Shown: positions 51,528-60,514 of the stretch, piece by piece | How the letters are laid out: every line of letters starts with the position of its first letter | Position numbering within the stretch: position 1 is the stretch's first letter | DNA from: Actinopolymorpha cephalotaxi | GTDB taxonomy: Bacteria > Actinomycetota > Actinomycetes > Propionibacteriales > Actinopolymorphaceae | Direction: 5' to 3' | DNA length: 64,000 nucleotides | Assembly: GCF_013408535.1 (NCBI RefSeq) | Contig: NZ_JACBZA010000001.1 | Location: 5,540,850 to 5,604,849, forward strand | Notes under the pieces: generated by a model | Databases searched by the model: none | Told to the model about the DNA's origin: nothing | What the model saw: the letters and a program-made list of their open reading frames with translations, nothing else | Translations under genes and position numbers: made by a program

Positions 51528-53801
51528 ATGCCCCCTGCCCCATCCACCCCCTCCGCCCCGTCAAGCCCCACCGCCCCGTCGAACCCCACCGCCCCGTCGA
51601 ACCCCACCGGCACCTCCGAGCCCACCGTGGATCCGGAACTGGCCGCCGAACGCGCGCACCTGCGGATGGCTCGAGCGGCGCTGGAACGCATGCACGGCGA
51701 GGTGGTCGACACCGAGACACCGGTCATCGTCCACTCCGACACCGACAGCTACTGGGACAACAAGTTCTACCAGTGGTCGCGCGAGCACCGGGCCGAAGTT
51801 CTGCTGGACCTGCCGAGGATCCCGTTGTTCTTCGGGCGACTGGACTGCGAGCCGGGCGCGGTCTTCGACCACGCCGAGGGCGACGGCCGCGTGCCAGGCC
51901 CCGACGGTGACATCGACCGGATCTACATCGGCCGCCGGCACATCCGTGAGCCCGACGGCGCGCCGCTGGTGATCGACTGGCGAGCCCGGGTCGCGATGCC
52001 GTTCTACCGGGCCGGGCCCGCCGATCCGCAGCGAGTGCTGGTACGCCGCCGGCACGGCTTCGCCCACGAGCCCGGGCCCGACGGCTTCGTCGACGTGACG
52101 GCGTACGAGGACGAAGCGGTGAGCGGCGCGAAGGTCGACGCCACGGAGGGCTTCTCCGACCTGGTGTCGGCGGAGATCGAGCGGCCGCGTTCGGGTCCGA
52201 TGCGCGACATCGTGGCCACCATCCAGCCTGACCAGGACGTACTCGTCCGGGCGCCGCTGGACACCACGATCTGCGTGCAGGGAGCACCCGGTACCGGCAA
52301 GACGGCGGTCGGGCTGCACCGGGTCGCCTACCTGCTGTACGCCGAACGCACCCGGCTGGCCCGCGACGGCGGAATCGCGATCATCGGCCCGAACCGCTCG
52401 TTCCTGCAGTACATCCGGCACGTACTCCCCGCACTCGGTGAGGTCTTCGTCCAGCAGTTGACGTTCCCGGACCTGATCCGCCGCTACTACCCCGACCACC
52501 CGATGACCGAGAGCGAGGAGGACACCGCCACGGTCACCGTGAAGGGCGACGCCCGGATGGCGGCCGTGCTGCGGCGTGCGCTGTGGTCAGGCGTGGGAGT
52601 CGGTGACGACATCGAGGCGCTCGTCTACAGCAAGGGCGCGAGCCGCTTCCGGGTGCCCGACTACGAGGTACGCGAGATCGCCGCTGGTGTGGTCGAGACC
52701 GCCACCCGCTACGCCCCCGGCCGCACCACGCTCGCGCAGCGGCTGGCGCACGCTGTCCTGCTGCGGATGGAACAACGCGGAGGCACCCCCGACGACCGGA
52801 CCCAGAACGCCGTGGCCAGGTCCGCCCCGGCCAGGCGAATCCTCAACCAGGTATGGCCGCAGCGTACGCCGGAGCAGGTGCTGCACCGGCTGCTGTCCGA
52901 CGCCGGCTTCCTCGCGGAGGCGGCCGGTGACGACCTCACCGCGCAGGAGCAGAAGGCCCTGCTGTGGCGCAAGCCCTACCGCTCGGTGAAGTCGGCCCGC
53001 TGGTCCGAGGCGGACCTGGTCCTCCTCGACGAGCTGGGCGAACTCCTCGAACGCGAACCCCGCCGCGGCCATCTGGTCGTCGACGAGGCGCAGGACCTGT
53101 CCGCGATGCAGTTGCGTGCGCTCGGCCGGCGTTGCCGTACGGCCACCGTGCTCGGCGACCTGGCCCAGGCCACGACGCCGTACGCCTCCACCTCCTGGGA
53201 GTCCGTCCTGGCCCAGCTAGAGGCGGGCGAGGCGAGTGAGATCGTGGAACTCACCCGCGGGTTCCGGGTGCCGGCCGCGATCATCGAGTTCGCCGCCAGG
53301 CTGCTGCCCGCACTGCAACCCGACCTCGCCAAGCCCGTCAGCCTGCGCCGGGCAGCCGGTGGCCTCGACGTCGCCGCGACCGCCGGTTCGGAGGTGACCG
53401 CCGAGGACGTTCTGCAGGCCTGCCTGCGGATCGACGAGGAGGGTGGCGGTGCGGGATCGATCGGCGTCATCGCCACCGACGTGGAGATCCGGCGGATCTT
53501 CGACCGCCTGGCCGCCGAGCCGAACAGGTCGGCGCTCGACAAGGCCGGGTTGACACCGGCCATGCTCGGCGACTCCGAGAACGCGCTGGAACACTTCCGG
53601 CTCGTGTGCGTGCCCGCCTCGCTGGCAAAGGGGCTGGAGTTCGACGGCGTGGTCGTGGTCGAACCCGCGACGATCGTGGATGCCGAGCCGCGTGGACTCA
53701 ACCGGCTGTACGTCGCGCTCACCCGCGCCGTCTCCGCGCTGACCGTCCTGCACGCCCGGCCCCTTCCGAGCGAGCTCGCAAGCGGAAGTCGACGCCATTG
53801 A
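51528..53801 (+). CDS. HelD-like UvrD-superfamily ATPase (RNA polymerase recycling type)
   Basis: The 757-aa protein has a Pro/Ser/Thr-rich N-terminus, a coiled region (DPELAAERAHLRMARAALER), Walker A QGAPGTGKTAVGLHRVAYL, Walker B LVVDEAQDLSAMQLRALGRR, and C-terminal UvrD motifs KGLEFDGVVVVEP and RLYVALTRAVSALTVLHA. HelD proteins use ATP to clear stalled or antibiotic-bound RNA polymerase from DNA; the actinobacterial HelR subgroup gives rifamycin tolerance. Assignment to HelR rather than general HelD needs alignment. GGAGG lies seven bases before the ATG. The last codons overlap the operator of the following ArsR gene. Confidence 0.88.
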   Translation: MPPAPSTPSAPSSPTAPSNPTAPSNPTGTSEPTVDPELAAERAHLRMARAALERMHGEVVDTETPVIVHSDTDSYWDNKFYQWSREHRAEVLLDLPRIPLFFGRLDCEPGAVFDHAEGDGRVPGPDGDIDRIYIGRRHIREPDGAPLVIDWRARVAMPFYRAGPADPQRVLVRRRHGFAHEPGPDGFVDVTAYEDEAVSGAKVDATEGFSDLVSAEIERPRSGPMRDIVATIQPDQDVLVRAPLDTTICVQGAPGTGKTAVGLHRVAYLLYAERTRLARDGGIAIIGPNRSFLQYIRHVLPALGEVFVQQLTFPDLIRRYYPDHPMTESEEDTATVTVKGDARMAAVLRRALWSGVGVGDDIEALVYSKGASRFRVPDYEVREIAAGVVETATRYAPGRTTLAQRLAHAVLLRMEQRGGTPDDRTQNAVARSAPARRILNQVWPQRTPEQVLHRLLSDAGFLAEAAGDDLTAQEQKALLWRKPYRSVKSARWSEADLVLLDELGELLEREPRRGHLVVDEAQDLSAMQLRALGRRCRTATVLGDLAQATTPYASTSWESVLAQLEAGEASEIVELTRGFRVPAAIIEFAARLLPALQPDLAKPVSLRRAAGGLDVAATAGSEVTAEDVLQACLRIDEEGGGAGSIGVIATDVEIRRIFDRLAAEPNRSALDKAGLTPAMLGDSENALEHFRLVCVPASLAKGLEFDGVVVVEPATIVDAEPRGLNRLYVALTRAVSALTVLHARPLPSELASGSRRH

Positions 53802-53820
53802 CAAATTATTCTGTCAATGG
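53795..53820. promoter_or_regulatory. Operator dyad for the ArsR-like gene
   Basis: Perfect arms CCATTGACA and TGTCAATGG flank the AT-rich spacer AATTATTC, 12 bp before ATG 53833. TTGACA inside the left arm could also act as -35. The dyad spans the helicase stop codon. Position and symmetry fit an ArsR-family dimer repressing its own operon. Confidence 0.75.
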
Positions 53821-53832
53821 TTCGGTGATGGC

Positions 53833-54474
53833 ATGCGTGATGTCGACGTGATCGCGGATCCGGCTTCCGCGGTGACCGCTCTGGATCCCCTCCGGGCCAG
53901 GTTGCTGGCAGAGTTGCGAGAGCCGGCCTCCGCGTCCACCCTGGCGGGCCGGCTCGGCCTGCCCCGGCAGCGGGTCAACTACCACCTGCGCCTGCTGGAG
54001 AAACACGGCCTGGTGGAGGCGGCGGGCGAGCGCACCTGGGGTGGGCTGACCGAACGCCACTTCGTCGCCACCGCCGCCGGATACGTCGTCTCACCGGAAG
54101 CCCTGGGCGCGGCCGCGAGCGCACCCAGGGCTGAGGCGGACGAAGCCGACCGGATGTCGGCCGCGTACGTCGTCGCCCTCGCCGCCCGGGTGGTCGCCGA
54201 GGTCGGCGGGATGGCCCGCACCGCCGTACGCCAGCGTAAGCGGTTGCCCGTCTACGGTCTGGACACCGCGGTCCGCTTCTCCTCACCCGCCGATCGGGCG
54301 GCATTCGCGGAGGAGCTCACGGCCGCGGTGAACCGGCTGGCCTCGAAGTACCACGACGAACGCACACCGAACGGACGCTGGCAGCGGTTGACCATCTCGA
54401 TGCATCCCGTACCGAAAGGCGTCGACCCCGGCACACCGAGTGTGGACGCAGCGGAAGGTCGGGGGCACCGATGA
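53833..54474 (+). CDS. ArsR-type helix-turn-helix regulator
   Basis: The 213-aa protein has an N-terminal winged helix (LDPLRARLLAELREPASAST, LAGRLGLPRQRVNYHLRLLE, KHGLVEAAGERTWGG) of the ArsR/SmtB-like 'helix-turn-helix domain-containing' group. There is a long helical C-terminal part (DRMSAAYVVALAARVVAEVG) and no metal-binding cysteines. It is not a metal sensor of the classical kind. The perfect dyad just upstream is its likely operator. The stop overlaps the SRPBCC gene start by four bases, and a third gene follows, so this is a regulator-enzyme operon. Such pairs of ArsR and AHSA1/SRPBCC genes are common. Confidence 0.87.
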   Translation: MRDVDVIADPASAVTALDPLRARLLAELREPASASTLAGRLGLPRQRVNYHLRLLEKHGLVEAAGERTWGGLTERHFVATAAGYVVSPEALGAAASAPRAEADEADRMSAAYVVALAARVVAEVGGMARTAVRQRKRLPVYGLDTAVRFSSPADRAAFAEELTAAVNRLASKYHDERTPNGRWQRLTISMHPVPKGVDPGTPSVDAAEGRGHR

Positions 54475-55283
54475 GCGACGACGACCGCATCGACCCGTCC
54501 GCCCGGTTCGCGTCGAACGAGATCGAGGTCCCGGGCACACCGGAGGAGGTGTGGGAGGCGATCGCCACCGGTCCGGGACACGCCGCCTGGATCTTTCCGG
54601 CCGACATCGAACCCGAGGATGGCGGCGCGATGGTGATCCGCCGCCATCCCTACGGCGAGGACGTCGACGCCACCGTGACGGCCTGGACACCTCCGGAGCG
54701 CTTCGAGTACGACGAGCCGATCGGTGTGGACGCCAAGCCCCTGACCACCGAGATTCTCGTGCAGGCCAAGGACGGCGGGCATTGCGTCGTCCGGGTGGTG
54801 TGCGGGTTCCGCGACCACGGCGAGGACTGGGAGGATCTTGTCGAGGGCGCGGGCGAAGGTTGGCGAATGTCCTTGACCGTCCTGCGGGCATACCTCACCC
54901 ACTTCGCCGGACAACGGGCGGTGCAGCTCGATGCGAGCGCACCCCTGCGCGTTCCCGAGCCGGAACGGCGCCAGTCGTCCGCAGTCCTGTTCGACGTGCT
55001 CGGACTGAGCGGCCTCGCCGCCGGTGAAGACTTCCGCACACCCGCGGGCACACCCGCCCTGGAGGGAACAGTCGAACACCTCGACCCGGGATATGTACTA
55101 CTGCGTGTGACCCAGCCGTACGCGGCGCTGTATGCGATCTCCTGCTTCCCGATGGCCGACGGAGCGCCGCTCTCGGCGAACGTGATGGCGCGGCTGTACG
55201 GCACACCGTCCGACGTCGCCCGACGAGAGCAGGCGATCTGGCGGGCCTGGCTCGCCGACCTGTCATCGATCTTCGAACAGTGA
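54471..55283 (+). CDS. SRPBCC/AHSA1-domain protein
   Basis: A 270-aa protein with an N-terminal SRPBCC (START-like) domain: EIEVPGTPEEVWEAIATGPG, HAAWIFPADIEPEDGG, VTAWTPPERFEYDEP, GEGWRMSLTVLRAYLTHFAG. These form hydrophobic ligand cavities. Residues about 165-270 are an extra region (VLFDVLGLSGLAAGEDFRTP, EQAIWRAWLADLSSIFE) resembling a second, diverged SRPBCC half. The ligand is unknown. The start is coupled to the ArsR gene by the ATGA overlap, and the atypical SDR gene follows after nine bases. Confidence 0.85.
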   Translation: MSDDDRIDPSARFASNEIEVPGTPEEVWEAIATGPGHAAWIFPADIEPEDGGAMVIRRHPYGEDVDATVTAWTPPERFEYDEPIGVDAKPLTTEILVQAKDGGHCVVRVVCGFRDHGEDWEDLVEGAGEGWRMSLTVLRAYLTHFAGQRAVQLDASAPLRVPEPERRQSSAVLFDVLGLSGLAAGEDFRTPAGTPALEGTVEHLDPGYVLLRVTQPYAALYAISCFPMADGAPLSANVMARLYGTPSDVARREQAIWRAWLADLSSIFEQ

Positions 55284-55292
55284 GGACCACCG

Positions 55293-56045
55293 ATGCTGCT
55301 GCAGAACAAGAACGCGATCGTCTATGGAGCGGGGCCGATCGGACGGGCGGTCGCGCTCGGGTTCGCCCGCGAGGGCGCGACAGTGCATCTGGCAAGTCGT
55401 ACGTCCGAACGCATGGATCGCATCGCCGAGGAGATCCGCTCGCTGGGCAGGTCCGTGACGACGGCGAAGGTCGACGCACTGGACGAGGCAGCTGTCACCG
55501 AGCACGCCGACTCCGTTGCCACGAGCGCCGGAACCGTCGACGTGTCGATCAACCTGATCTCCGTCGGGGACGTCCAGGGCACGCCGCTCGCGCAGATGTC
55601 CCTGGACGACTTCGAGCGTCCGGTCCACACCGCCGTTCGAACGACGTTCCTGGCGTCGAAGGCGGCGGCCCGGCACATGATCCGGCAACGATCCGGTGTC
55701 ATCCTCACCTTCGGCGGCGTCGGCGATCCGCTTCGCGACTACTTCATCGGCGGCTTCCAGGTTGCGCTCGGGGCCTGCGACACGCTTCGCAAGCAGCTTG
55801 CCGCCGAGCTCGGTCCCTACGGCGTTCGCGTCGTCGGCCTGAAGACCGGCGGGGTGGCCGAGACCCTCCCGGAAGACTTCGAGGGGCGAGAGGCTCTGGT
55901 GAAGTCCCTGGAGGAGCCCACCATGCTCGGCCGGACAGCCACCCTCGAGGACGTGGGGAACGCCGCGGCGTTCGCCGCCTCCGACCGTGCCGCCTCGATC
56001 ACCGGCGCCGAACTCAACATCACCTGCGGCGCGATCGTGGACTGA
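55293..56045 (+). CDS. Atypical short-chain dehydrogenase-like protein
   Basis: The 250-aa protein has the SDR fold with a Rossmann motif YGAGPIGRAVALGFAREG and the terminal GAELNITCGAIVD. The canonical catalytic residues are altered: the serine region reads LTFGGVGD, and the YxxxK helix aligned before LRKQLAAELGPYGVRVV reads FQVAL, so tyrosine and lysine are phenylalanine and leucine. The usual TGxxxGIG is YGAGPIGRA. It may bind NAD(P) without reductase activity, or use other residues. GAGGA lies six bases before the ATG. It is the third gene of the ArsR-SRPBCC operon. Confidence 0.82.
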   Translation: MLLQNKNAIVYGAGPIGRAVALGFAREGATVHLASRTSERMDRIAEEIRSLGRSVTTAKVDALDEAAVTEHADSVATSAGTVDVSINLISVGDVQGTPLAQMSLDDFERPVHTAVRTTFLASKAAARHMIRQRSGVILTFGGVGDPLRDYFIGGFQVALGACDTLRKQLAAELGPYGVRVVGLKTGGVAETLPEDFEGREALVKSLEEPTMLGRTATLEDVGNAAAFAASDRAASITGAELNITCGAIVD

Positions 56046-56094
56046 TCTCCCGTCGTCCGCCCGGGTACGAAATCACGCGGGGCGCGGAACGACG

Positions 56095-57483
56095 TCACCG
56101 CTGGCGAGGGACGAAGCGCCTGAGCTTTCCGGTCGCGGCGGTGCGCGGGATCTCCTCAACGGCGTGCACGGTGATCGCGGCGGCCGGGATGCCGTACGGG
56201 CGCAGGGAAACGCCCAGTTCCGTGAGGACGTCACCGACGTCCGGTGTGCCGACCACCAGCACCTCCGCGCCGGCCGTGGTCTGGCGTACCTGGTACTCCG
56301 AGATCCGCGGGTCGGTGCCCAGCACGTGCCGGAACGCGGCCGCCGGGACCACCTGCTCGCCATAGCGGAAGTCGTCGTCGCGGCGGCCCGCGATGTCCGC
56401 GACCCGGCGCATCGCGCTGCCGCACTCGCACCGTCCGGGCAGCAGGGTGACCTCGTCGCCGAGGTCGTAACGGATGAAGGGAAACGCCCGGCCGGCGAGC
56501 CCGGTGGCCAGGGTGCGTACGGCCGGTTCGCCGGGCGCGACGGGCCGCCCTGAGGCGTCGACGCGTTCCAGGATCACCTCGTCCTCACAGATGTGCAGAC
56601 CCTCGCCCTGACCACACCCGACCGCCTGGACTCCGATCTCGGTCGAGCCCCAGAGGTTGTGGACGGGTACGCCCCAGGCGGTGTCGATCGCGTCGCGGTC
56701 CTCCTCGCCGAGCGGTTCGGAGTTCGTGCTCACCCGGACCGGGCGAAGGTCGAGCGCTCCCGCGACCACCGCCCGGGCGAGGCGTCCCACCACCGACGCG
56801 TAGCCCACGAGGTGGGTCGGCCGCACCTCTGCCACCGCGCGCAGTACCTCGTCGAACGGTGCCGCCGCCGGAATCACGAAGGTCACCATCCCCGGCAGGG
56901 TGGCGATGTCGAACAACGGCGTGCTGGCATGGGGTGGCTCGCCGGCCTCGAGCACCGCAAGCCGCGCTTGACGGTGCCCGTCGGCCGCGCTCGCAAGATG
57001 CTCAGCTCGCGTCTGCCACCGCCAGGCGAGACAGGCCAGGGTGACGAACTGCTCCCGGTCCCACACGTACACACCGCGCACGCCGCTGGAGCCACCCGAG
57101 CTGAACACCTGCAGACCCGAGGGCGTGTAGGAGAACCAGCTCTCCTCGGCCAGGACCCGTTCCGCGCCGGCACGGTCGATCCCGGGCACGGTGACGATCC
57201 GGTCCCACTCGGCGTTGACGTCCTGCTTGACCATCATCGGCAGGCGGGCGAGACCGTCGACGGTCGCCGTGGCCGGATCGACGTCGCCGATCCTGGCGGC
57301 GTGGAAGGCCGAACGCTCGCGGGCGAACCCGAGCAGGGACCGCAGCCGTTCGGTCCGGTAGTGGTCGATTCGCTCCCGTGGCCACGCGAGCCGCGCCACG
57401 TGATCGGTGAGCGCGGCGCGTACGTCGTGCAGGTGGGCGGCTCGCAGCCGCTCGTACGCCGCCTTGGGATCCTCCTGGGCCAC
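56095..57483 (-). CDS. PaaK-like adenylate-forming ligase
   Basis: The 462-aa protein resembles phenylacetate-CoA ligases: the phosphate loop FSSGGSSGVRGVYVW, HNLWGSTEIGVQAVG, PFIRYDLGDEVTLLPG with CECGSAMRRVADIAGR, and the C-terminal PRTAATGKLRRFVPRQ with the catalytic lysine. It should activate a carboxylate as acyl-AMP, probably to a CoA thioester. No acyl-oxidation or phenylacetate pathway genes are nearby, so the acid is unknown. The GTG start lacks a good ribosome site. It is convergent with the SDR gene, 49 bp away, and divergent from the LCP gene with 222 bp between starts. Confidence 0.85.
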   Translation of the reverse strand: MAQEDPKAAYERLRAAHLHDVRAALTDHVARLAWPRERIDHYRTERLRSLLGFARERSAFHAARIGDVDPATATVDGLARLPMMVKQDVNAEWDRIVTVPGIDRAGAERVLAEESWFSYTPSGLQVFSSGGSSGVRGVYVWDREQFVTLACLAWRWQTRAEHLASAADGHRQARLAVLEAGEPPHASTPLFDIATLPGMVTFVIPAAAPFDEVLRAVAEVRPTHLVGYASVVGRLARAVVAGALDLRPVRVSTNSEPLGEEDRDAIDTAWGVPVHNLWGSTEIGVQAVGCGQGEGLHICEDEVILERVDASGRPVAPGEPAVRTLATGLAGRAFPFIRYDLGDEVTLLPGRCECGSAMRRVADIAGRRDDDFRYGEQVVPAAAFRHVLGTDPRISEYQVRQTTAGAEVLVVGTPDVGDVLTELGVSLRPYGIPAAAITVHAVEEIPRTAATGKLRRFVPRQR

Positions 57484-57705
57484 CCGCCCAGTGTCCCCCG
57501 GTGTGCTGCCGCACGCCTGCCGAACGGCCCTGGCCCGGGCGGGTCCGGTGACAGGTGGCAGGGCCCCGCGCCCGCGGCGGAAGGCGTTGCGCGCATCGGT
57601 GTGCGACACCCCGACGGCGATGCGACTCTGGTCAGCAGGAGCCCGGTCCGCAGGCCGGGAGCCAGGGAACCGGGCGGAACGATCCGGAAGGCACGGGGTC
57701 TGAGC

Positions 57706-59337
57706 ATGTCGGGCGGCGTCGCACGGGAGTACCACCCAGCCCGTGCGCGCCGGCGCCGAAGATGTCTGACCGTGCTGATGCTCGTCGTGGTGATGGTCGC
57801 CGCCGTGGCGGCGGCCAGGACGGTCGTGTCCCGGCTCGGCGACAACCTCCGGACCTTCGACGGACGAGGAGTCGACACCAACCGCCCACCGCCCGCGAAA
57901 CCAGGCCGGGCCGGCGCCACCGCGGAGAACGTGTTGCTGATCGGTTCGGACTCCCGGGCCGGCGCGAACGACCGGCTTGCCGGCGGGACCGGAGTGGCCG
58001 GCCGGTCCGACACCGCGATCGTGGTGCACGTGTACGCCGACCGCCGGCGTGCCGTGGCGGTGTCGATCCCGCGTGACGCCCTAGTCGACATTCCCCGGTG
58101 CCGGCTGCCGGACGGCAGGTGGGCGGCGCCACGCCGGCAAACGATGTTCAACGCCGCGTTCAACACGGGATCAACTGCCGCGGGCAACCCGGCGTGCACC
58201 CAGAACACCGTGGAGAGACTGACCGGGCTTCGGGTCGACCACACGATCGTCGTCGACTTCAAGGGCTTCGCCGCGATCACCAACGCCGTCGGTGGGGTCC
58301 GGGTGTGCGTACCCAACGACGTCTACGCCGGCGACCTGAACCCCTACCTCCGCACACGCGGCAGCCTGCTGTTCGCCAAGGGCATGCAGACCGTGTCCGG
58401 GCGCCGGGCGCTGGACTACGTACGCCTTCGGCACGGCATCGGCGACGGCTCCGACATCGGCAGGATCAAACGTCAGCAGGCATTCCTCGCCGCCGTGGCC
58501 GCGAAGGTCCGCAGGTCCGGCATCGATCCCACAACGCTGGCACCGCTTGCCGAAGCGGCCACCGGAGCACTCACGGTCGACCCCACGCTGGGATCCGCGC
58601 CACGGCTGGTCGGTTTCGCCATGTCGCTGCGCCACCTGAGCCTGCAAGACATCCAGTTCGTCACCGTGCCGTCTCGCTACGCCGGGCGGACGAAGGTCGC
58701 GTTCGTCCAGCCGGCCGCCGAACGGTTGTGGGCAGCGTTACGAGCGGACCGGCCGGTGGGCGCCGTCGCGCCGTCGGGTGGGGAGCAACCTTCGGGCGGC
58801 AACCGTCCGTTGACAGCTCCGCGCACCCCGCAGGGAGGAGGGGTGAGCAACAACCGTGCCCCGGGGTCCGGCCTCGGCACCCAGGTCGCCGTCTACAACG
58901 GCACCGGTATCCCGCGCCTCGCCCGGGCCGCCGCGACCCAGCTGCAGACGGTCGGGTTCAGCGGCGGCTCCATCGTCGACGGCGGGACAGCCGAGGTTGC
59001 GACCACCACGATCACCTACGCTCCCGACTACCAGACCGCCGCGTTCACCCTTGCCGCGCTGTTCCCCCACGCTCGACTGCTGCCGACGGCCGGACCGGGC
59101 GAAGCGAGCGGTGCGGACGGTAAGGACGGTAAGGACGGTAAGGACGGTAAGGACGGTAAGGACGGTAAGGACGGTACGGATGGTGCCGACGTGAACCTCG
59201 TTCTCGGTCGCGACTACGCGGCCCGTACGACCAGGGCCGAGGCGCCGCCCACCTCCGTTCCTGCGGTCCGGCCGCGCACCGCCGCCGACAATCCCTGCGA
59301 CGACCTGTCCTACGGGCCGCCGATCCCCAGCCGCTGA
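57706..59337 (+). CDS. LytR-CpsA-Psr protein with LytR_C domain and collagen-like insert
   Basis: The 543-aa protein has a short basic cytoplasmic N-terminus, one membrane helix (LTVLMLVVVMVAAVAAARTV), an LCP domain (NVLLIGSDSRAGANDRLAGG, SDTAIVVHVYADRRRAVAVS, IPRDALVDIP) and a LytR_C domain (TQVAVYNGTGIPRLARAAAT). LCP enzymes attach teichoic acids, arabinogalactan or capsule polymers to peptidoglycan. The arginines that bind pyrophosphate are visible in RRQTMFNAAF and DYVRLRHG. Residues 471-494 are eight DGx triplets, six of them DGK, inside or beside the LytR_C domain. The start is ATG 57706. Confidence 0.9.
   Translation: MSGGVAREYHPARARRRRRCLTVLMLVVVMVAAVAAARTVVSRLGDNLRTFDGRGVDTNRPPPAKPGRAGATAENVLLIGSDSRAGANDRLAGGTGVAGRSDTAIVVHVYADRRRAVAVSIPRDALVDIPRCRLPDGRWAAPRRQTMFNAAFNTGSTAAGNPACTQNTVERLTGLRVDHTIVVDFKGFAAITNAVGGVRVCVPNDVYAGDLNPYLRTRGSLLFAKGMQTVSGRRALDYVRLRHGIGDGSDIGRIKRQQAFLAAVAAKVRRSGIDPTTLAPLAEAATGALTVDPTLGSAPRLVGFAMSLRHLSLQDIQFVTVPSRYAGRTKVAFVQPAAERLWAALRADRPVGAVAPSGGEQPSGGNRPLTAPRTPQGGGVSNNRAPGSGLGTQVAVYNGTGIPRLARAAATQLQTVGFSGGSIVDGGTAEVATTTITYAPDYQTAAFTLAALFPHARLLPTAGPGEASGADGKDGKDGKDGKDGKDGKDGTDGADVNLVLGRDYAARTTRAEAPPTSVPAVRPRTAADNPCDDLSYGPPIPSR
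59116..59187 (+). repeat. In-frame 9-bp minisatellite (collagen-like triplets)
   Basis: GACGGTAAG occurs six times in perfect tandem (59116-59169), followed by two diverged units (GACGGTACG, GATGGTGCC). The unit is a whole number of codons, so copy-number change keeps the frame and lengthens a Gly-Lys-Asp spacer in the LCP protein. The perfect identity of the DNA suggests recent expansion. Confidence 0.9.
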
Positions 59338-59372
59338 CAGCACTCTCTCGGCCGATCGAGAAACAGACGTCC

Positions 59373-60182
59373 CTACGTCGTGGGAGCTTCCGCCGCCTGC
59401 GTGCCGATCGCGTCCAGGATCGCGGCCTCCACTGGATAGGCACCGTCCCGGTCGGCAAGCGGGAACGATCCCAGCAGCGCAACCCCGGGTTGCGCCATGA
59501 TCCGCGGCGTCGTGCCGCGGTGCGGCCAGGACGCGGCGTGCACCAGGAACGGGTGGCAGAGATAGACGTCGCCGGCCGCCCCGGTGACCTGTGCGAGCGG
59601 CCGGTTCGCACTCGCCCGTTGCACGAGTGGGCCCAGTTCGGCCCCTTCGAAACCCTCGTCGCCTCGCCGGGCGAGCACCCGCGCCGCGTCCACGTGCGAA
59701 CCGACGCGCACCCGGGTCGGTGCGTCGTCGGGCCCCACGTCGGTGAAGAGGAAGAGCGCGAGCAACCCGCGGTCGCGGCTGCGCACGTTGGTGTGCCAGG
59801 CGTCACCCACCGGGAAACTGCTTTCCACGTGCCATCCGGTGTCGCCGGGATCCTCGGCCGAGGGGAAGCGGACGGGCACGGTCCCGCCGACGCCCTGACG
59901 CCTCCACCAGCGGTCCGGCCCGATCAGCTGGTCGTACGCCTCCCACAGCGCCGGCGAGGTTCCCGCCGCGGCGAACGGCTCACCGTCGGTCCCGGCATCG
60001 GGACAGTCGATGCGTACGACCGGCGCCGACCACGACGACCGGTCCGTACGCAGAACACCGCGCTCGGCGAGCCGGTCCCAGATCACGTCGACACACGCCT
60101 CGACGGTCGGGCGCGGGACGGCCACCGACACTCGAACGAAGCCGTCGCGGACGAAAGCGGCGATCTGCGCCTCGGACACCAT
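59373..60182 (-). CDS. Phytanoyl-CoA dioxygenase-like protein (diverged)
   Basis: The 269-aa protein has the PhyH fold start VSEAQIAAFVRDGFVRVSVA and a beta-helix core. The likely Fe(II) ligands are His and Glu in GWHVESSFP and the distal His in LVHAASWP; glutamate replaces the aspartate of the usual HxD, as in some family members. RIMAQPGVALLG likely holds the 2-oxoglutarate arginine. It differs strongly from the PhyH protein encoded at 20597-21412. AAAGG is nine bases before ATG 60182. The substrate is unknown. Confidence 0.75.
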   Translation of the reverse strand: MVSEAQIAAFVRDGFVRVSVAVPRPTVEACVDVIWDRLAERGVLRTDRSSWSAPVVRIDCPDAGTDGEPFAAAGTSPALWEAYDQLIGPDRWWRRQGVGGTVPVRFPSAEDPGDTGWHVESSFPVGDAWHTNVRSRDRGLLALFLFTDVGPDDAPTRVRVGSHVDAARVLARRGDEGFEGAELGPLVQRASANRPLAQVTGAAGDVYLCHPFLVHAASWPHRGTTPRIMAQPGVALLGSFPLADRDGAYPVEAAILDAIGTQAAEAPTT

Positions 60183-60514
60183 GCGACAGAACCTTTGCCG
60201 GGTCGGCCACATTCGTCAACCCAGTATGCGGTCAGCCCCGTAAACCGCCCCGCGGGCGAGCCGGCCGAACCGCTATCCGCTTCCCCACCGAATCTCGTTT
60301 GTGCCGACGGACGCCCGGGAAGCGACCAACCATCACCTGAGCCGGTACCTCACGAGAGACGAAAAGCTCAATAAAACAAGGGCAGATGCCCGTCCATCCG
60401 GACGCCGGTTCACGTCGCACCATCACCGCCGAAGCCGCCGCAGCAGCCGCCGCCGCAGTCCTTGCCGGGAAGGCCGAAGCCGCCCATCGAGCGGGCAGAA
60501 CAGGAACACACGTC
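60183..60514. other. Gap between PhyH-like and beta-helix genes
   Basis: This divergent promoter region has an AT-rich patch (GAAAAGCTCAATAAAACA, 60361-60378) that probably contains the promoter of the rightward secreted-protein gene, and a small GGGC/GCCC hairpin at 60380-60391. A coding-like alanine run near 60430-60480 lies in frame with the next gene but would put its signal peptide internally, so I exclude it from that gene. No other gene is seen. Confidence 0.4.

Noticed and set aside
59116-59187. CRISPR-like regular repeat
   Set aside because: Units are 9 bp with no spacers and are in frame within a gene; it is a coding minisatellite.
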